A stretch of DNA of 64,000 nt from the NCBI GenBank assembly GCA_017652345.1, contig JAGCBE010000542.1, positions 79,934-143,933 of the forward strand, given 5' to 3'. Both the position numbers and the translations under genes were made by a program. The DNA is from Methanobrevibacter sp. GTDB lineage: Archaea > Methanobacteriota > Methanobacteria > Methanobacteriales > Methanobacteriaceae. Below are positions 10,798-20,046 of the stretch, in pieces. Within the stretch, counting starts at the first letter, position 1; each line of letters begins with the position of its first letter. The notes below the pieces were generated by a model, which was given only the letters and a program-made list of their open reading frames with translations, did no database searches and was not told the DNA's origin.

Positions 10798-11274
10798 TTA
10801 TTTACTTTTATTATTTTCTTTATAAAAAAGTTCAAGACATTTTAAATCTGCTTTTATGCATTTTAATAATTTCTGACAAGCTATTAAATCTCCTGTGTTT
10901 GCATAATTGCTTAAACATTGATTTATTTCTTGAAATCTTGCTTGTCTTAAAAATATATCTGTATTTTCTTCTATTGTTTTTGAAAATAATAATATTTGTA
11001 AATTTAATGCTGCTAATGTTGTCAAGACTTCTTTTGGATCTTTCTGATCTTCCTTAACAATATTAATGTACAATTTATTTTTCTTTTGGTTATAAGATCT
11101 TCTTAATTTTTGATAAAATTCTGATAAAGCTAATTCTCTTTTCTAATTTATAAATCTTATTACTTCTAATGGTACTTCTGGACTTTTTAATAATAATTTC
11201 ATTTGAGAATTAACTTCTATTCCTCTTACTTTTAAATCACTTAGTAATAATAAACAATCATTTTTAGTTATCAT
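10798..11274 (-). CDS. Hypothetical structural-cluster protein
   Basis: 158 aa, helical, basic in the middle (YQKLRRSYNQKKNK), one TAG read as Gln, TAA stop. Strong RBS (AAAAGGAG) before ATG 11274. It sits between portal and protease, where T4 has small prohead-core genes, so a core or assembly role is possible. No family recognised. Confidence 0.7.
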
Positions 11275-11314
11275 AATTTATTCTCCTTTTGGTATTCCAA
11301 CTAGTTTTTATTTA

Positions 11315-13180
11315 TTAAATTTCTGTAGTGTTATCACTAAAATCTATATCAGGATTTAATTCTCCTGGAGTTGGTAAAACAGTTTCTTCGCCAGCAGGTT
11401 CTTCCATGTCCATAGTTTCTTCTTCTCCTGTATCAATATCAAACCCTGGCTCATCAAAATCTCCTCCGTCACCAAAACTACCATTCAAATCTATGTCTAT
11501 ATCAGTTTCATCTGATGATTCATCAGAAGGTTCTTCAAGATTTTCCTATTCTAACCTATCAATTTCATCTTGAATCATTTGAAGAATATCAGCATCCGAA
11601 ATTACATTTGATAATAATGTCTTTAGAATTTCCAACTTAACTGGAATGCTTTCCATATCTGCTAATAGATCCATAATATCTCTAATAGTTTGAAGTTCGC
11701 TAGATCTATTATCTCTTCTTGTTGCTTCTTCTTCGGTTGCTGGTGCTAACATATGTAATGTAAAATTATTTATATATGCATCATTACCTTTATCAATAAT
11801 CATAAGATTTACAACATCAGTTAAACATTGTACTACTATATTTTGAATACGTTTTATCATCTTTGCATATCTATTTGAAATTATTGATAAAGCAGTACCA
11901 CCATTGAAGCCTGTAGCATCATCTGTATCACCAATGTATTGCTTTGGCACTCTTAACGCCGTATAAAATCTATTCTAGAAATAATCTAAGTCCGCTAATC
12001 CTTTAACATCAACATCTCCACCAACTTGCTATGTAGAAATAGCACCAATTCCATTATGAGTAGGAACATAAATATTATTCTCTACTGGACCAGGATTAGT
12101 ATACTCCTCCATAGAATTACCAACATCAAATGCTGCTTTTTGTTCAATTAACTATTTAATATTCATTAGATGTGGACCAACGCTCGTTTTATCCATATCT
12201 CCTACTTCTACACCAATTATTCTTAATATAGAAGATTTAGTAATTCTATTTAAAAGTAATGAATTTTCTAATAGCATCATACAACGCCATACTTTAAAGG
12301 CATTATAAAATATTGGTTGACCTCTTCGTACCGTATAAGTTATATCAGGACTATCCGCATCTGCTTTTGTATTATTATCTAAAAAGATATCAACCTCTTC
12401 AGGAACCCTACTACTATTATCTTCTAAGCAAGCATGAACGAAATTAGTAGGTTCATATACTGTTACGTCTTTTTCTTTAAATTGATATCTGAAATAAGAT
12501 TGAGCTAACATATCAACTTTCTAAGTTGTAGGCATTACATCTGCTTTAATATACCCACAACTTTTACCATGTCTAGTTAATTCAAACATCTCTGCAGGAT
12601 TTGGTACCATTTCAATATAATGTGAAAAATGATCGTCCTTTTTATCTACATGAATTTTTACTTCTTCGTTTAACTTATCTCTTTTATTCTTCTTATCAAA
12701 AATATTTAAACTATCTTCCATTTCTGATTCTCTGAATAATCTTAAATATAGATCTCCATATTTACATAATGAGTATACCCATCTATAAATATTCTTTTCT
12801 ACATTCATTGTATCAAGAAGATATGTTACAAATTTAACGATATCAGGATTTTCAGATTCACACCAAACAATTCTACCAAATTCATTTGCTTCCGTAGTAT
12901 CTTCTGCATATATCTCTAATGCAGCACTAATTGTTGGATCTTCAGACATCGTATCAATTAACTAATATATCGTATCTCTATTTTGTGACAGCTAAGTAAA
13001 TGATTGTAACTTAGCCATATCAAGAGTACTATTTAATCCTGCGCTAATGATATTATCTAAAAAGTCATGATCAATATCTATACCAATATTTCTTCCAGGA
13101 GGATCTACCTATTTAATTTTTTTATTATATATAGTTTCGTCATTTACATAAACAGAATCTTGTTGTTCGATTTTATCCAT
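11315..13180 (-). CDS. Portal protein (gp20-like)
   Basis: 621 aa with about ten TAG codons read as Gln. Features of T4-type portals: SEDPTISAALEIYAEDTTE near residue 80, a central RVPKQYIGDTDDATGFNGGTAL segment (about 385), and an acidic Asp/Glu-rich C-terminal tail of about 70 residues. It forms the dodecameric DNA channel at the head vertex. It lies 24 bp downstream of the terminase gene and upstream of the protease-scaffold gene. ATG 13180, TAA stop. Confidence 0.9.
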
Positions 13181-13203
13181 TATGATTCCTTTCTGTCATG
13201 TAT

Positions 13204-15267
13204 TTATATTATTATTCCGTTTGATATATAAAATTGATTTGAACTTAATGGTTTTGCTATTCCCATTCCAAAATCAATTCCCATCCTATTATTATTTACA
13301 GGATTTTCTTTTTTCTATTGTTCTTTCTACTGTTTTAAAAATCCAGACATTGGATCAAATAAATTATTTAATTCTTCTTCAAATTGCTATTTTAGCATCT
13401 ACTAATCTGATAGCATACCCTAGGAAGAAACATCAACGATTGATTCTAATGTCTCACCATATTCAAAATTAAATTCATCAGCATGCTATGAAGCATTATA
13501 TAATGATCCAGCAAAAGCATCACAAATATCTTTCGAGCCAATACGTCCACCATCGGGGTGATCTATTTTACCATTAGTTTCATTTCTTTCAAGACCTAGA
13601 ATTTCTTCGATTAATAAATCACAATTATATATTTTTACCCTTTTTTCATAAATGGTATTTTTAAAATATGCGTAGGGTATACAAATTTTTGATTGAGTAT
13701 CTACTCTATCTAATGATAATACTGAATAATTATATCCTTTAGAAATTAAATCCTAAGCTAATGCAGCATTCTAATATGTATCTGTTGTAATGCCTTTAAT
13801 ATTAAAACCTTGGGATTTTAACCAATAAATAAATTCTCTGTTCTTTGCAAAAGATACTTGATAACCTTTTGGAGCTTTTATAGCTACTCCAAAAGCTAAT
13901 TGGAAATATAATTCTTTTGGACTATTTTCTAAACTAGCTTTTTTACCAATTATAAATGTTCCTGCTATACCAGTTTTATCTCCGCTTAATGACATATCTA
14001 AATGTATATATAATGGTTTAGATTTTAGGTTTGCCGGAACTCTAGTAAGATCAAAGAAATCAGAATACTAAGCAAAATCTTCAGGACCATTTCCTACTTC
14101 AATTACTTCTTTAGTAAATGGATTCTAATAATCTTTACTAATGATTTCTTGAAGTCTGCTACCACTAATATATTTAGTTACCTCTGAAGAAGATACGCCA
14201 GCAAAATCACATAATGCTCTATCTATATCTTCCTAAAAATTATTTCTATATTCAATTGGTACTGAAATAATTTTATACCCTTTTAATTTAAATATTTTTA
14301 AATCTTGTTCAGTTACATTTAAATCTAAAACTTCGGAACTTAAATATTTATTACCTTGAGCTACATAAAATCTTCTTCCTGAATAATCAGATGCTGGTCT
14401 AATATTCCAAACTGGTTCATCTACTAATAAAAGATTTTCTCCTTCAGTTTCTATTTTCTTTTTAGTATGAACTTCCAAGAATGATTTATCAGATCTTTTT
14501 GAAGAAGCCAGAATTAATAACGCAGGACTTCTACCTTCATGTAGAAAACGAGTTTTCATACCACCTATTGCAGTATCAATCATATCAATAGCTTTCTTTT
14601 TCTACTTATCTACATCTTGATTTGGAATAAATGAAATCTCATCGAAGAAAGCATATAATACAGCCTAACCAATTACATGACGTGGCTATGAACCTACTAT
14701 TAAATTTATATATGAAGGAGGATTCCAAAGTATTTCATCTCTACCACTAAGTGTACCTCTTTCTAAAAACCACGGGGACATCTAAACAGTTTCTTGAAAT
14801 TTACTAACACCAATATCGTATGCTAAGTCTTTTGTAATATTCATAAAAGCAAAAGCTAATTTTTCCGTAGGTTTTAAATTAAAATATTCAAGAGGATTTT
14901 TTAAACACATAACTCTATACATCATATATAAACCACATGTTATTGCAATTTCAGATTTACCAACACCTCTTGCTCCAGATTCTATAAAAGTATTATAATT
15001 AGTAGTATATTGATCTGGAAATAATTCTTTTAATTTTTCTTCCCAATATGGAAATAGTTTACAACTACCATCACTGGTATGCCATGCTTTTCCTAAATAT
15101 TTTGGATCTTTAATAAAAGTTATTATATCTACTGGTATTTCTTTATAATCATTTAATAGTAATTGATTTAATCGCTAAGAGGAACCAGTATTAGAAAATT
15201 GATTTAATATTTCTAATACTGCTTCCTTCTCTTTATCTGATAAATTATTTAATAATTCTAAATCCAT
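13204..15267 (-). CDS. Terminase large subunit
   Basis: 687 aa; at least fifteen TAG codons, which chop it into fragments under the standard code. The N-terminal ATPase has Walker A SGARGVGKSE (about residue 93) and Walker B LYAFFDEISF (about 215). The C-terminal nuclease half begins near HLDMSLSGDKTG (about 425, first metal Asp) with TDTY and a later DICDAFAGS acidic site. It packages DNA into the prohead through the portal encoded next door. ATG 15267, TAA. No small subunit is recognisable in the window. Confidence 0.92.
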
Positions 15268-15269
15268 AA

Positions 15270-15851
15270 TTATTTTTCAGCTACTAATACACCTTTACGT
15301 GAATTTACATTATCGAATACCTTTAGAATTTCTTCCATGTATTTATTAGCTCCAAGATTTGCTTGGTAACTATCATCTTTATCCATTTCTGCTGCTACTC
15401 CTGATGGAACTTTTTTACCAGTTTCGTCTTTTACATAATCCTTCACATAATTTACAGTAACATAAAATTTTCCACCAGGCTTTAATACATCGTAAGCATT
15501 CTAAATAATTTCTTCTCTTACATTTTCAGGAACTACGTTTAATAAATTACTTGCAGTTACGCTATCATAAAAATTATCTTTAAATACTTCTGTATCAGGA
15601 AAATACGTTTTATCATAATGATAATTATTTACACCCTAACTCTTTAAATATTCATCAACAACTGCTACCGTTTCAGGAGCTCCACATCCATAGTCTAAAT
15701 TATTTCCACCCTTGAAGTTTACGGATGTATATAATTTTGGAGTAGCTCCTTTACTTCTTGCTCTATTTGCATTTGCCATAGCAGTTTTTGCTGATGAATA
15801 TTTCTATGAAGATGTTGCATCAAATCGTGCTTCTCTAAGTTTAAATTTCAT
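15270..15851 (-). CDS. SAM-dependent methyltransferase-like protein
   Basis: 193 aa. A Rossmann-type class I methyltransferase core: NLDYGCGAPE (motif I, about residue 50), FYDSVTASNLLNVVPE (motif IV/V region, about 95) and VLKPGGKFYVTVN (about 123). The N-terminal 45 residues are basic and Ser/Ala-rich. It ends two bases before the terminase ATG, so it is coupled to it. The substrate is unknown; an unassigned methyltransferase next to terL could modify DNA or a small molecule. Confidence 0.75.
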
Positions 15852-15860
15852 TTGATTACC

Positions 15861-16328
15861 TCATTTAAACTATTTATTCTTTAAACAATTTTGATAATTG
15901 TCTTTTATATTCATTATTGCCATTACTGCTTTATTATTTGGAAATGTTGGATTAGCAGCACAATATTTCTCATAAATATCAATATCTTCAAGAACACAAT
16001 TATATGATTCTTCTGTATGTTTTTTATTATCTAATATTTCATCATTAAATCTTATGATGCTTTGTCTTATCTATTTTACATTTGACATTTCATCATACAT
16101 CACATGCTCTTCTAATTTTGCATCAATGTTACTTAATTCTTCTTTCATTGAGTTCTAATTCTGTTCCATCTGATCTAGTTTTAATGTTAATTCTTTAGTT
16201 AAACTTCTTCCAACTAATCGTCCTAACCAATTCCAAATATTTAATTCTAATTTTGGTATCTTAATTAATCCTACTAAAATTACTGCAATAATTCCTCCGA
16301 TGTATTTTGCTACTTCTAATATCTCCAA
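15861..16328 (-). CDS. Membrane-anchored lysis-cassette protein
   Basis: 155 aa from a TTG start at 16328 (AGAGGG ribosome site). N-terminal transmembrane segment (IGGIIAVILVGLI), then a coiled coil with four TAG-encoded Gln, and a C-terminal FPNNKAVMAIMNIKDNY...FK motif common in small proteins beside Firmicutes phage holins. Its place between holin-like genes and the methyltransferase supports a lysis or spanin-like accessory role; this is inference. Confidence 0.6.
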
Positions 16329-16342
16329 CGTCCATCCCTCTT

Positions 16343-16669
16343 TTATTTTGATGTGACGTTGACATGCTTCGTCATAGCAATTATTTCATCAATCATATCA
16401 CTAATTTTCATGTAGTCTTCATCAGTTAAATTATAACTTAATTTAGGTGCTGCTGATTTTATCATCTTCATTACGTATTCTTTCTTTGTCGCACCTTCTG
16501 TATATAATTCTTCTGCTTCAATCATAAAAGTTGAAAGTAAACTAATAATAATATACCAATTTCTATTTTGTATTGCTTCTTTTGTTACATCTATTAGTTT
16601 TATCAGTAAAGGTATACAAATAATTAATCCTGATAGAATATGTATAATAATATTAAAATCAAATTTCAT
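16343..16669 (-). CDS. Putative holin (LLH-like)
   Basis: 108 aa. N-terminal membrane helix (IIIHILSGLIICIPLLIKLI), a second hydrophobic stretch (WYIIISLLSTFMIEAEE) and a charged C-terminus ending MTKHVNVTSK. The arrangement and the AEELY-G-KKEYVMKMI segment resemble LLH-type phage holins of Firmicutes. It lies two genes after the endolysin in the same operon. No TAG codons. Confidence 0.65.
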   Translation of the reverse strand: MKFDFNIIIHILSGLIICIPLLIKLIDVTKEAIQNRNWYIIISLLSTFMIEAEELYTEGATKKEYVMKMIKSAAPKLSYNLTDEDYMKISDMIDEIIAMTKHVNVTSK

Positions 16670-16686
16670 TATATATTATTCCTTTC

Positions 16687-16953
16687 TTATATTGAACCAT
16701 CTAAAGGATTATCCTCTTTTTCCTCAATATCTTCTTCTTCAGTTATCTGTATTTCCTCTTGTGGTTTTTCTGAATTTTTTATAAATGCACTTAAACCTAA
16801 TTCAATACTCCATGCACCTAATAGTGCACTTAATATTCCTGCACTTATTTCTCTTTGTAATATACATATTGCTAATGTAGTAAATGTTATTATTGTATTC
16901 ATTACTACACATAATATGGTTATCTTTTTTAAAAATCTTATATTCTTTTTCAT
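16687..16953 (-). CDS. Small two-helix membrane protein, second holin candidate
   Basis: 88 aa with two membrane helices (ITILCVVMNTIITFTTLAIC; ILSALLGAWSIELGLSAFI) and an acidic tail. Its ATG overlaps the TGA of the endolysin gene (ATGA). Two hydrophobic proteins after one endolysin fit a holin plus antiholin arrangement. Confidence 0.6.
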   Translation of the reverse strand: MKKNIRFLKKITILCVVMNTIITFTTLAICILQREISAGILSALLGAWSIELGLSAFIKNSEKPQEEIQITEEEDIEEKEDNPLDGSI

Positions 16954-17642
16954 TTTGTCTTTTTTACTTTTGCGGCTCGAAGAGCCATTATTGCAGCTTG
17001 GTATCTAGGAATAAGTTGCATTGGTCTTGTTGCATCAGTTATTCCTAATTCTCTTGCTTCTGCTAATTCTTTTTCTGCCCATTTTGGAGGTTCTTGTTTT
17101 GCTAGATTTGCTAAGTATGTATTCATCATCTCTGCAAATTTTTCATCAGTCATATCTTCATCCTCCTCTATTTCATATTGAGGTCTTGCTACACCAAGAA
17201 TATTATTTATACTTCTTGTTCTTAATGCAACTATTCCTCCATTGTCTTGACTGCCAGCTGCACTACTGCTTGTATTTCCTTCTATTGTTTTATAATGAGT
17301 ATCATCAACTTTTTCTACTATTAATCCACAATGTTGAATTTCTTTTGATTTTTTGAAGGACATTATTGCAATATCACCAGGACGATAATCATTATTTGTA
17401 AACCATTGATTATATTTTTCATAGAATTCTTTTATTGCAGTGCAGCTAGCAGTTTTTTCTCCATTAAGATATATTGAAGATAAACCGGAGTTCTTATATA
17501 GCCACCAAATAAATATTGCACACCATGCAACTCCATTCCAGCCATATTCTTCTCCATATTTTGTCATATTGCTATTTTTTGGTTCTTCTTTATATCCTAT
17601 TTGACTATATGCTAATTCTATTAAAGTTTCTATTTGATTTAT
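16950..17642 (-). CDS. CHAP-domain endolysin
   Basis: The catalytic domain holds NGVAWCAIFIWWLYKNSG (nucleophile Cys) and IMSFKKSKEIQHCGLIVE (His), a CHAP amidase/peptidase. The C-terminal 70 residues (DEKFAEMMNTYL...ARELGITDATRPMQLIPRYQAAIMALRA) are the domain found at the end of many clostridial phage lysins. The first ATG in frame is 17567, but the family begins about 25 residues earlier; the frame is open back to an AGGAGG at 17653 with no ATG, GTG or TTG. ATA at 17642, 9 nt after that site, is the best-placed start. I use it with caution. Confidence 0.8.
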   Translation of the reverse strand: MNQIETLIELAYSQIGYKEEPKNSNMTKYGEEYGWNGVAWCAIFIWWLYKNSGLSSIYLNGEKTASCTAIKEFYEKYNQWFTNNDYRPGDIAIMSFKKSKEIQHCGLIVEKVDDTHYKTIEGNTSSSAAGSQDNGGIVALRTRSINNILGVARPQYEIEEDEDMTDEKFAEMMNTYLANLAKQEPPKWAEKELAEARELGITDATRPMQLIPRYQAAIMALRAAKVKKTK

Positions 17643-17679
17643 TTTTAATGTCCTCCTTTTATGTGATTATTAACCTACT

Positions 17680-17988
17680 TTATGTTGTTACTGCTTGCCA
17701 TATAGGAATAACATGAATCGTTGCATCATATATTGTATTTGTATTATTTATAGTTATATTTAATCCGTTTGTAGAATAAGTAAAATAATATGGAGGAGAT
17801 AATTCATTAACGGTCATGTCCGCATTATATGTGTTAATCAAATAAATTCCTCTCATAGCATTACCACTTGCTCCTATTAAATAAGAGGATCTATAAAGCA
17901 AAGTTATTGTTATACTAGAGGATTTTGTGATTGAATAACTTTGCATGTCATCCTGTAGTCGTATATTATGTATTATACTTGTTGCCAT
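17680..17988 (-). CDS. Receptor-binding-tip-like protein a (selector II, third gene of the c cluster)
   Basis: 102 aa, begins MATSIIH, Ser/Thr/Asn-rich and beta-like, TAA stop. Member of the ten-gene M-A-(T/S)-(S/G) family of this region. There is no Shine-Dalgarno upstream. The start is inside the hairpin GCCAT-AGAAAT-ATGGC, and the spacer carries CAGCGCC, complementary to site A of the leader at 18721-18727. Inferred to be translated only when the leader frame ends at site A. Confidence 0.7.
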   Translation of the reverse strand: MATSIIHNIRLQDDMQSYSITKSSSITITLLYRSSYLIGASGNAMRGIYLINTYNADMTVNELSPPYYFTYSTNGLNITINNTNTIYDATIHVIPIWQAVTT

Positions 17989-18010
17989 ATTTCTATGGCG
18001 CTGTTATTAA
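17989..18010 (-). promoter_or_regulatory. Spacer A' upstream of gene a
   Basis: Contains CAGCGCC (18003-17997), the exact complement of leader site A GGCGCTG (18727-18721), plus GCCAT that pairs with the start ATGGC. No Shine-Dalgarno. Confidence 0.6.
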
Positions 18011-18328
18011 TTATTGATGAGGAAATGTTAGAATGGTAATTCGTACATACTAACTAGTAGTTGTAATTTTTATTTTACCTACTTCGACTGTTACATTAGT
18101 TGGAGTAGTTGTACTTGTATAAACGGGTTGATAGAAACAATGATTTTGTTGAGATATACTAACAAATCCAAAACCAAAGTTTCTGCCTTGATCTGCTGCA
18201 ACTACCGTATTAGTCATTACCATAAAATGACTATTATTGGGTATAGGTATTTCTAAGGTTTGTGCCGATACTGGATAATAATGAAGTGCTTTAACATTTC
18301 CTACTAAATCAATTTTACTTGTTGCCAT
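18011..18328 (-). CDS. Receptor-binding-tip-like protein b (second gene of the c cluster)
   Basis: 105 aa with one TAG read as Gln (standard code would truncate it at 18050). Begins MATSKID, ends KIKITTTSQYVRITILTFPHQ, a tail shared with protein e (GKITVTQSAGWFTITILR). No Shine-Dalgarno; the spacer contains AATCACTCAGC and ACCGC, complementary to leader site B. Probably a tail-fibre tip; receptor unknown. Confidence 0.72.
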
Positions 18329-18359
18329 ACCGCTCTTAGCGGTGCTGAGTGATTGCTAA
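18329..18359 (-). promoter_or_regulatory. Spacer B' upstream of gene b
   Basis: AATCACTCAGC (18354-18344) is the complement of leader GCTGAGTGATT (18653-18643). The adjacent ACCGC (18343-18339) is complementary to leader GCGGT (18674-18670). The same ACCGC also forms a hairpin with GCGGT just before the start ATG. Confidence 0.62.
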
Positions 18360-18623
18360 TTAGTTATGATTAACAAAAAATAATGTAACTTCTTTATTTG
18401 CACAAGATACACTAGTAAATATGCCTGCTGTGCTATATCGTGGATTTATAGTAAAATCTACTACATTTAAATAATTATTTTCATTTTTTACTAAACATCC
18501 TACAGGGATTGATGTCGATCTAGGGGGAAGATCACCATCACTGAACGTGTAGCTCCCCGAAGAATTACATGTAAATGTTACATTACTTAAATAACAAGAT
18601 GCTTTAACTTTACTGCTTGCCAT
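18360..18623 (-). CDS. Receptor-binding-tip-like protein c (first gene of the c cluster)
   Basis: 87 aa, begins MASSKVK, Ser/Thr/Asn-rich, two Cys, TAA stop. It has its own Shine-Dalgarno (AGGAGG, 12 nt upstream), and its ATG overlaps the stop of the leader ORF (TAATG). With the sequenced C9 tract the leader is open to this point, so c is the predicted output of selector II in this assembly. Confidence 0.72.
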   Translation of the reverse strand: MASSKVKASCYLSNVTFTCNSSGSYTFSDGDLPPRSTSIPVGCLVKNENNYLNVVDFTINPRYSTAGIFTSVSCANKEVTLFFVNHN

Positions 18624-18793
18624 TAGAAGTTTGCACCTCCTAAATCACTCAGCATCTGACTTTCATCAGACCGCCTCAGACTTCCTTTCGGAAGTCTAGA
18701 AGAGAGCAATCGCATTAATCCAGCGCCTTGCCCTCCTCTCTATAAGAAATCTATATATATATAGGGGGGGGGTGCTAATTTATTTATTTTCAT
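18623..18793 (-). CDS. Leader ORF of the c cluster with C9 tract
   Basis: 56 codons from ATG 18793, in frame through nine C (Pro-Pro-Pro) and one TAG, ending TAA that overlaps the ATG of gene c. The start has no Shine-Dalgarno. One extra C would end the frame at 18666 (site B); one fewer or two more at 18715 (site A). Within it lie GGAGG 18736-18732 plus site A, and site B with its hairpin. I infer a regulatory leader rather than a protein made for its own function. Confidence 0.55.
18764..18772 (-). repeat. Homopolymer tract C9 (mRNA sense)
   Basis: Nine C in the leader ORF of the c cluster, exceptional in AT-rich DNA. Expected to slip in replication; its length sets the reading frame downstream. 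Confidence 0.9.
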
Positions 18794-18858
18794 TCTTATT
18801 AGATTGTTATGTATTTTAATCTAATATTATTTTTTTTTATAGTAGTTTATTTTATGAA
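18794..18858 (-). promoter_or_regulatory. Spacer Z' upstream of the c-cluster leader
   Basis: About 55 nt imperfectly complementary (about 80-85 percent by eye) to the region 19993-20041 before the f-cluster leader; matching blocks include TACATAAC, TTAGATTA and AAACTACTAT. No Shine-Dalgarno before the ATG at 18793. Same logic as A' and B'. Confidence 0.55.
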
Positions 18859-19122
18859 TTAGATATAACAAATATAAAAATTTTTCTCTGCATTTGCTAC
18901 CGGCTAATCGTTCCATGTTTTAACTCTAAACCACCATCTAGGAGGACTTTCTGTAGATCTATAAGGTATAATATAACAATCTCCTTGACTGCCAGCAGTT
19001 GAAACGCTTAATATTTCGTTCTGTCTGTCTATAGAAGATACAGCATTTCCATTGCTGTTGGTAGTTAAAGTTTGCATGGTATATTTAACCGGCAGTCCAC
19101 CTTTTATTATACTTGTTGCCAT
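18859..19122 (-). CDS. Receptor-binding-tip-like protein d (third gene of the f cluster)
   Basis: 87 aa with one TAG read as Gln and a TAA stop. Begins MATSIIKGG; contains SPPRWWFRVKTWND, aromatic-rich for a tip protein. No Shine-Dalgarno. The upstream spacer has CTAGCGTC, the complement of site A in the f leader. Confidence 0.68.
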
Positions 19123-19156
19123 ATTTATCTATGACGCTAGTTAACTGATAATCTTA
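19123..19156 (-). promoter_or_regulatory. Spacer A' upstream of gene d
   Basis: CTAGCGTC (19140-19133) is the exact complement of GACGCTAG in the f leader (19950-19943). CATA/TATG can close over the start. No Shine-Dalgarno. Confidence 0.6.
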
Positions 19157-19486
19157 TTATCTCGGAGCAATGTCTACCCTTCCTGATCTTAGAATAGTTA
19201 TAGTAAACCACCCCGCGGATTGAGTAACTGTTATTTTGCCAACAGCTGCCACAACTGATAATTTTGAATTACCACTTGGTTGCTCATAAACAAGATATGT
19301 TTTGCATTGACTCGCTGTCCCTGCCACATAACAAAGAAATATAGCACACGAAGAATTAGTAGGAGATATTCCATAAACAAGATATAAACCATTAGGGCAA
19401 TTATAATCAAGAGTATCGGCGCTTCCTCCAAAACTAATAACATATTGCTAAAGATTATCAGATTGCATAATTGTGCTTGTTGCCAT
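19157..19486 (-). CDS. Receptor-binding-tip-like protein e (second gene of the f cluster)
   Basis: 109 aa. The TAG at codon 13 (NLQQYV) is read as Gln, which is why a standard-code search misses this gene. Begins MATSTIM; the C-terminus GKITVTQSAGWFTITILR is shared with protein b. No Shine-Dalgarno; the start is paired with GCCAT in the spacer. Confidence 0.72.
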
Positions 19487-19515
19487 AATTATTCATGGCT
19501 ATTATTATTGATTGA
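19487..19515 (-). promoter_or_regulatory. Spacer B' upstream of gene e
   Basis: With the stop codon of f it holds TAATCAATCAA (19518-19508), complement of leader TTGATTGATTA (19874-19864). AGCCAT (19500-19495) is the complement of leader ATGGCT (19902-19897), and GCCAT also pairs with the gene's own ATGGC. Confidence 0.65.
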
Positions 19516-19839
19516 TTAACCTAGTTGCTTTAATGAATACGTATCGCCTGATTTATTAAAAGAAAGAACTTCGGTCATTGAATAACTAAAAAATATACCC
19601 GCATAATTTGTATTGGAATATTTCCAATACATTATACCATAAGCAGGTCCTCCTCCACTTCCTACAGTAATAATCCCTGAATAATCAGATGCAGTAGAAA
19701 CAGCACTATCTATATTTGTTAATGCGGTTCTTGCGTATGAAGAAAAATTACCATTTCCTACAATAATATCACCGAAAGAAGTTTTTGAAATTCCAAAATT
19801 AATAGAACCACGATCAAATGTTATCGTACTCGTTGCCAT
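19516..19839 (-). CDS. Receptor-binding-tip-like protein f (first gene of the f cluster)
   Basis: 107 aa, begins MATSTIT, Ser/Gly/Asn-rich, TAA stop. It has a strong Shine-Dalgarno (AAGGAGGAATATCC). The alternative leader frame ends TGA overlapping its ATG. With the sequenced C9 tract the leader stops earlier, at site A. Confidence 0.72.
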   Translation of the reverse strand: MATSTITFDRGSINFGISKTSFGDIIVGNGNFSSYARTALTNIDSAVSTASDYSGIITVGSGGGPAYGIMYWKYSNTNYAGIFFSYSMTEVLSFNKSGDTYSLKQLG

Positions 19840-19863
19840 CAGGATATTCCTCCTTCTGACAGA

Positions 19864-19958
19864 TAATCAATCAACTTACTAATATTTCTATTAGTTAGCC
19901 ATTGACCTCCTCTCTGAGAGGTCTTGAAGGCAACACACTTATCTAGCGTCTTGCCTCC
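19864..19958 (-). promoter_or_regulatory. f-cluster selector leader: SD-A, site A, SD-B, site B
   Basis: In mRNA order: GGAGG (19958-19954), site A GACGCTAG, a hairpin, GGAGG (19910-19906), decoy ATGGCT, hairpin ACTAAT/ATTAGT, site B TTGATTGATTA. Each GGAGG is 3 nt before an element complementary to the spacer of a gene without Shine-Dalgarno. Confidence 0.62.
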
Positions 19959-19998
19959 TTTCTACGATTCTATGGGGGGGGGCATATACTGAATTCAT
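19939..19998 (-). CDS. Leader ORF of the f cluster as sequenced (C9)
   Basis: 19 codons from ATG 19998 (begins MNSVYAPP), ending TAA right after site A. With C10 it would end at 19895 (site B); with C8 or C11 at the start of gene f. It can also be entered in frame from the upstream leader ORF if that tract has 10 C. Confidence 0.45.
   Translation of the reverse strand: MNSVYAPPHRIVERRQDAR
19974..19982 (-). repeat. Homopolymer tract C9 (mRNA sense)
   Basis: Nine C preceded by G and followed by ATAG, in the f-cluster leader ORF. Confidence 0.9.
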
Positions 19999-20046
19999 AA
20001 ATAAACTACTATTAAAATATTTATTTAGATTAGTACATAACCCTCC
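19993..20046 (-). promoter_or_regulatory. SD-Z and site Z of selector II
   Basis: GGAGG (20046-20042) followed by GTTATGTACTAATCTAAA and an AT-rich stretch to ATGAATT. It is complementary to the spacer before the c-cluster leader. Two of the three frames from the upstream C tract stop at its 5' end. Confidence 0.55.

Noticed and set aside
19231..19443. A 70-aa open frame in gene e
   Set aside because: Out-of-frame shadow; the true gene runs 19486-19157 once TAG is read as Gln.
19864..19910. A four-codon ORF (ATG GCT AAC TAA) after SD-B in the f and o leaders
   Set aside because: The same bases act as the decoy complementary to the spacer; a three-residue product seems unlikely, though initiation there cannot be excluded.
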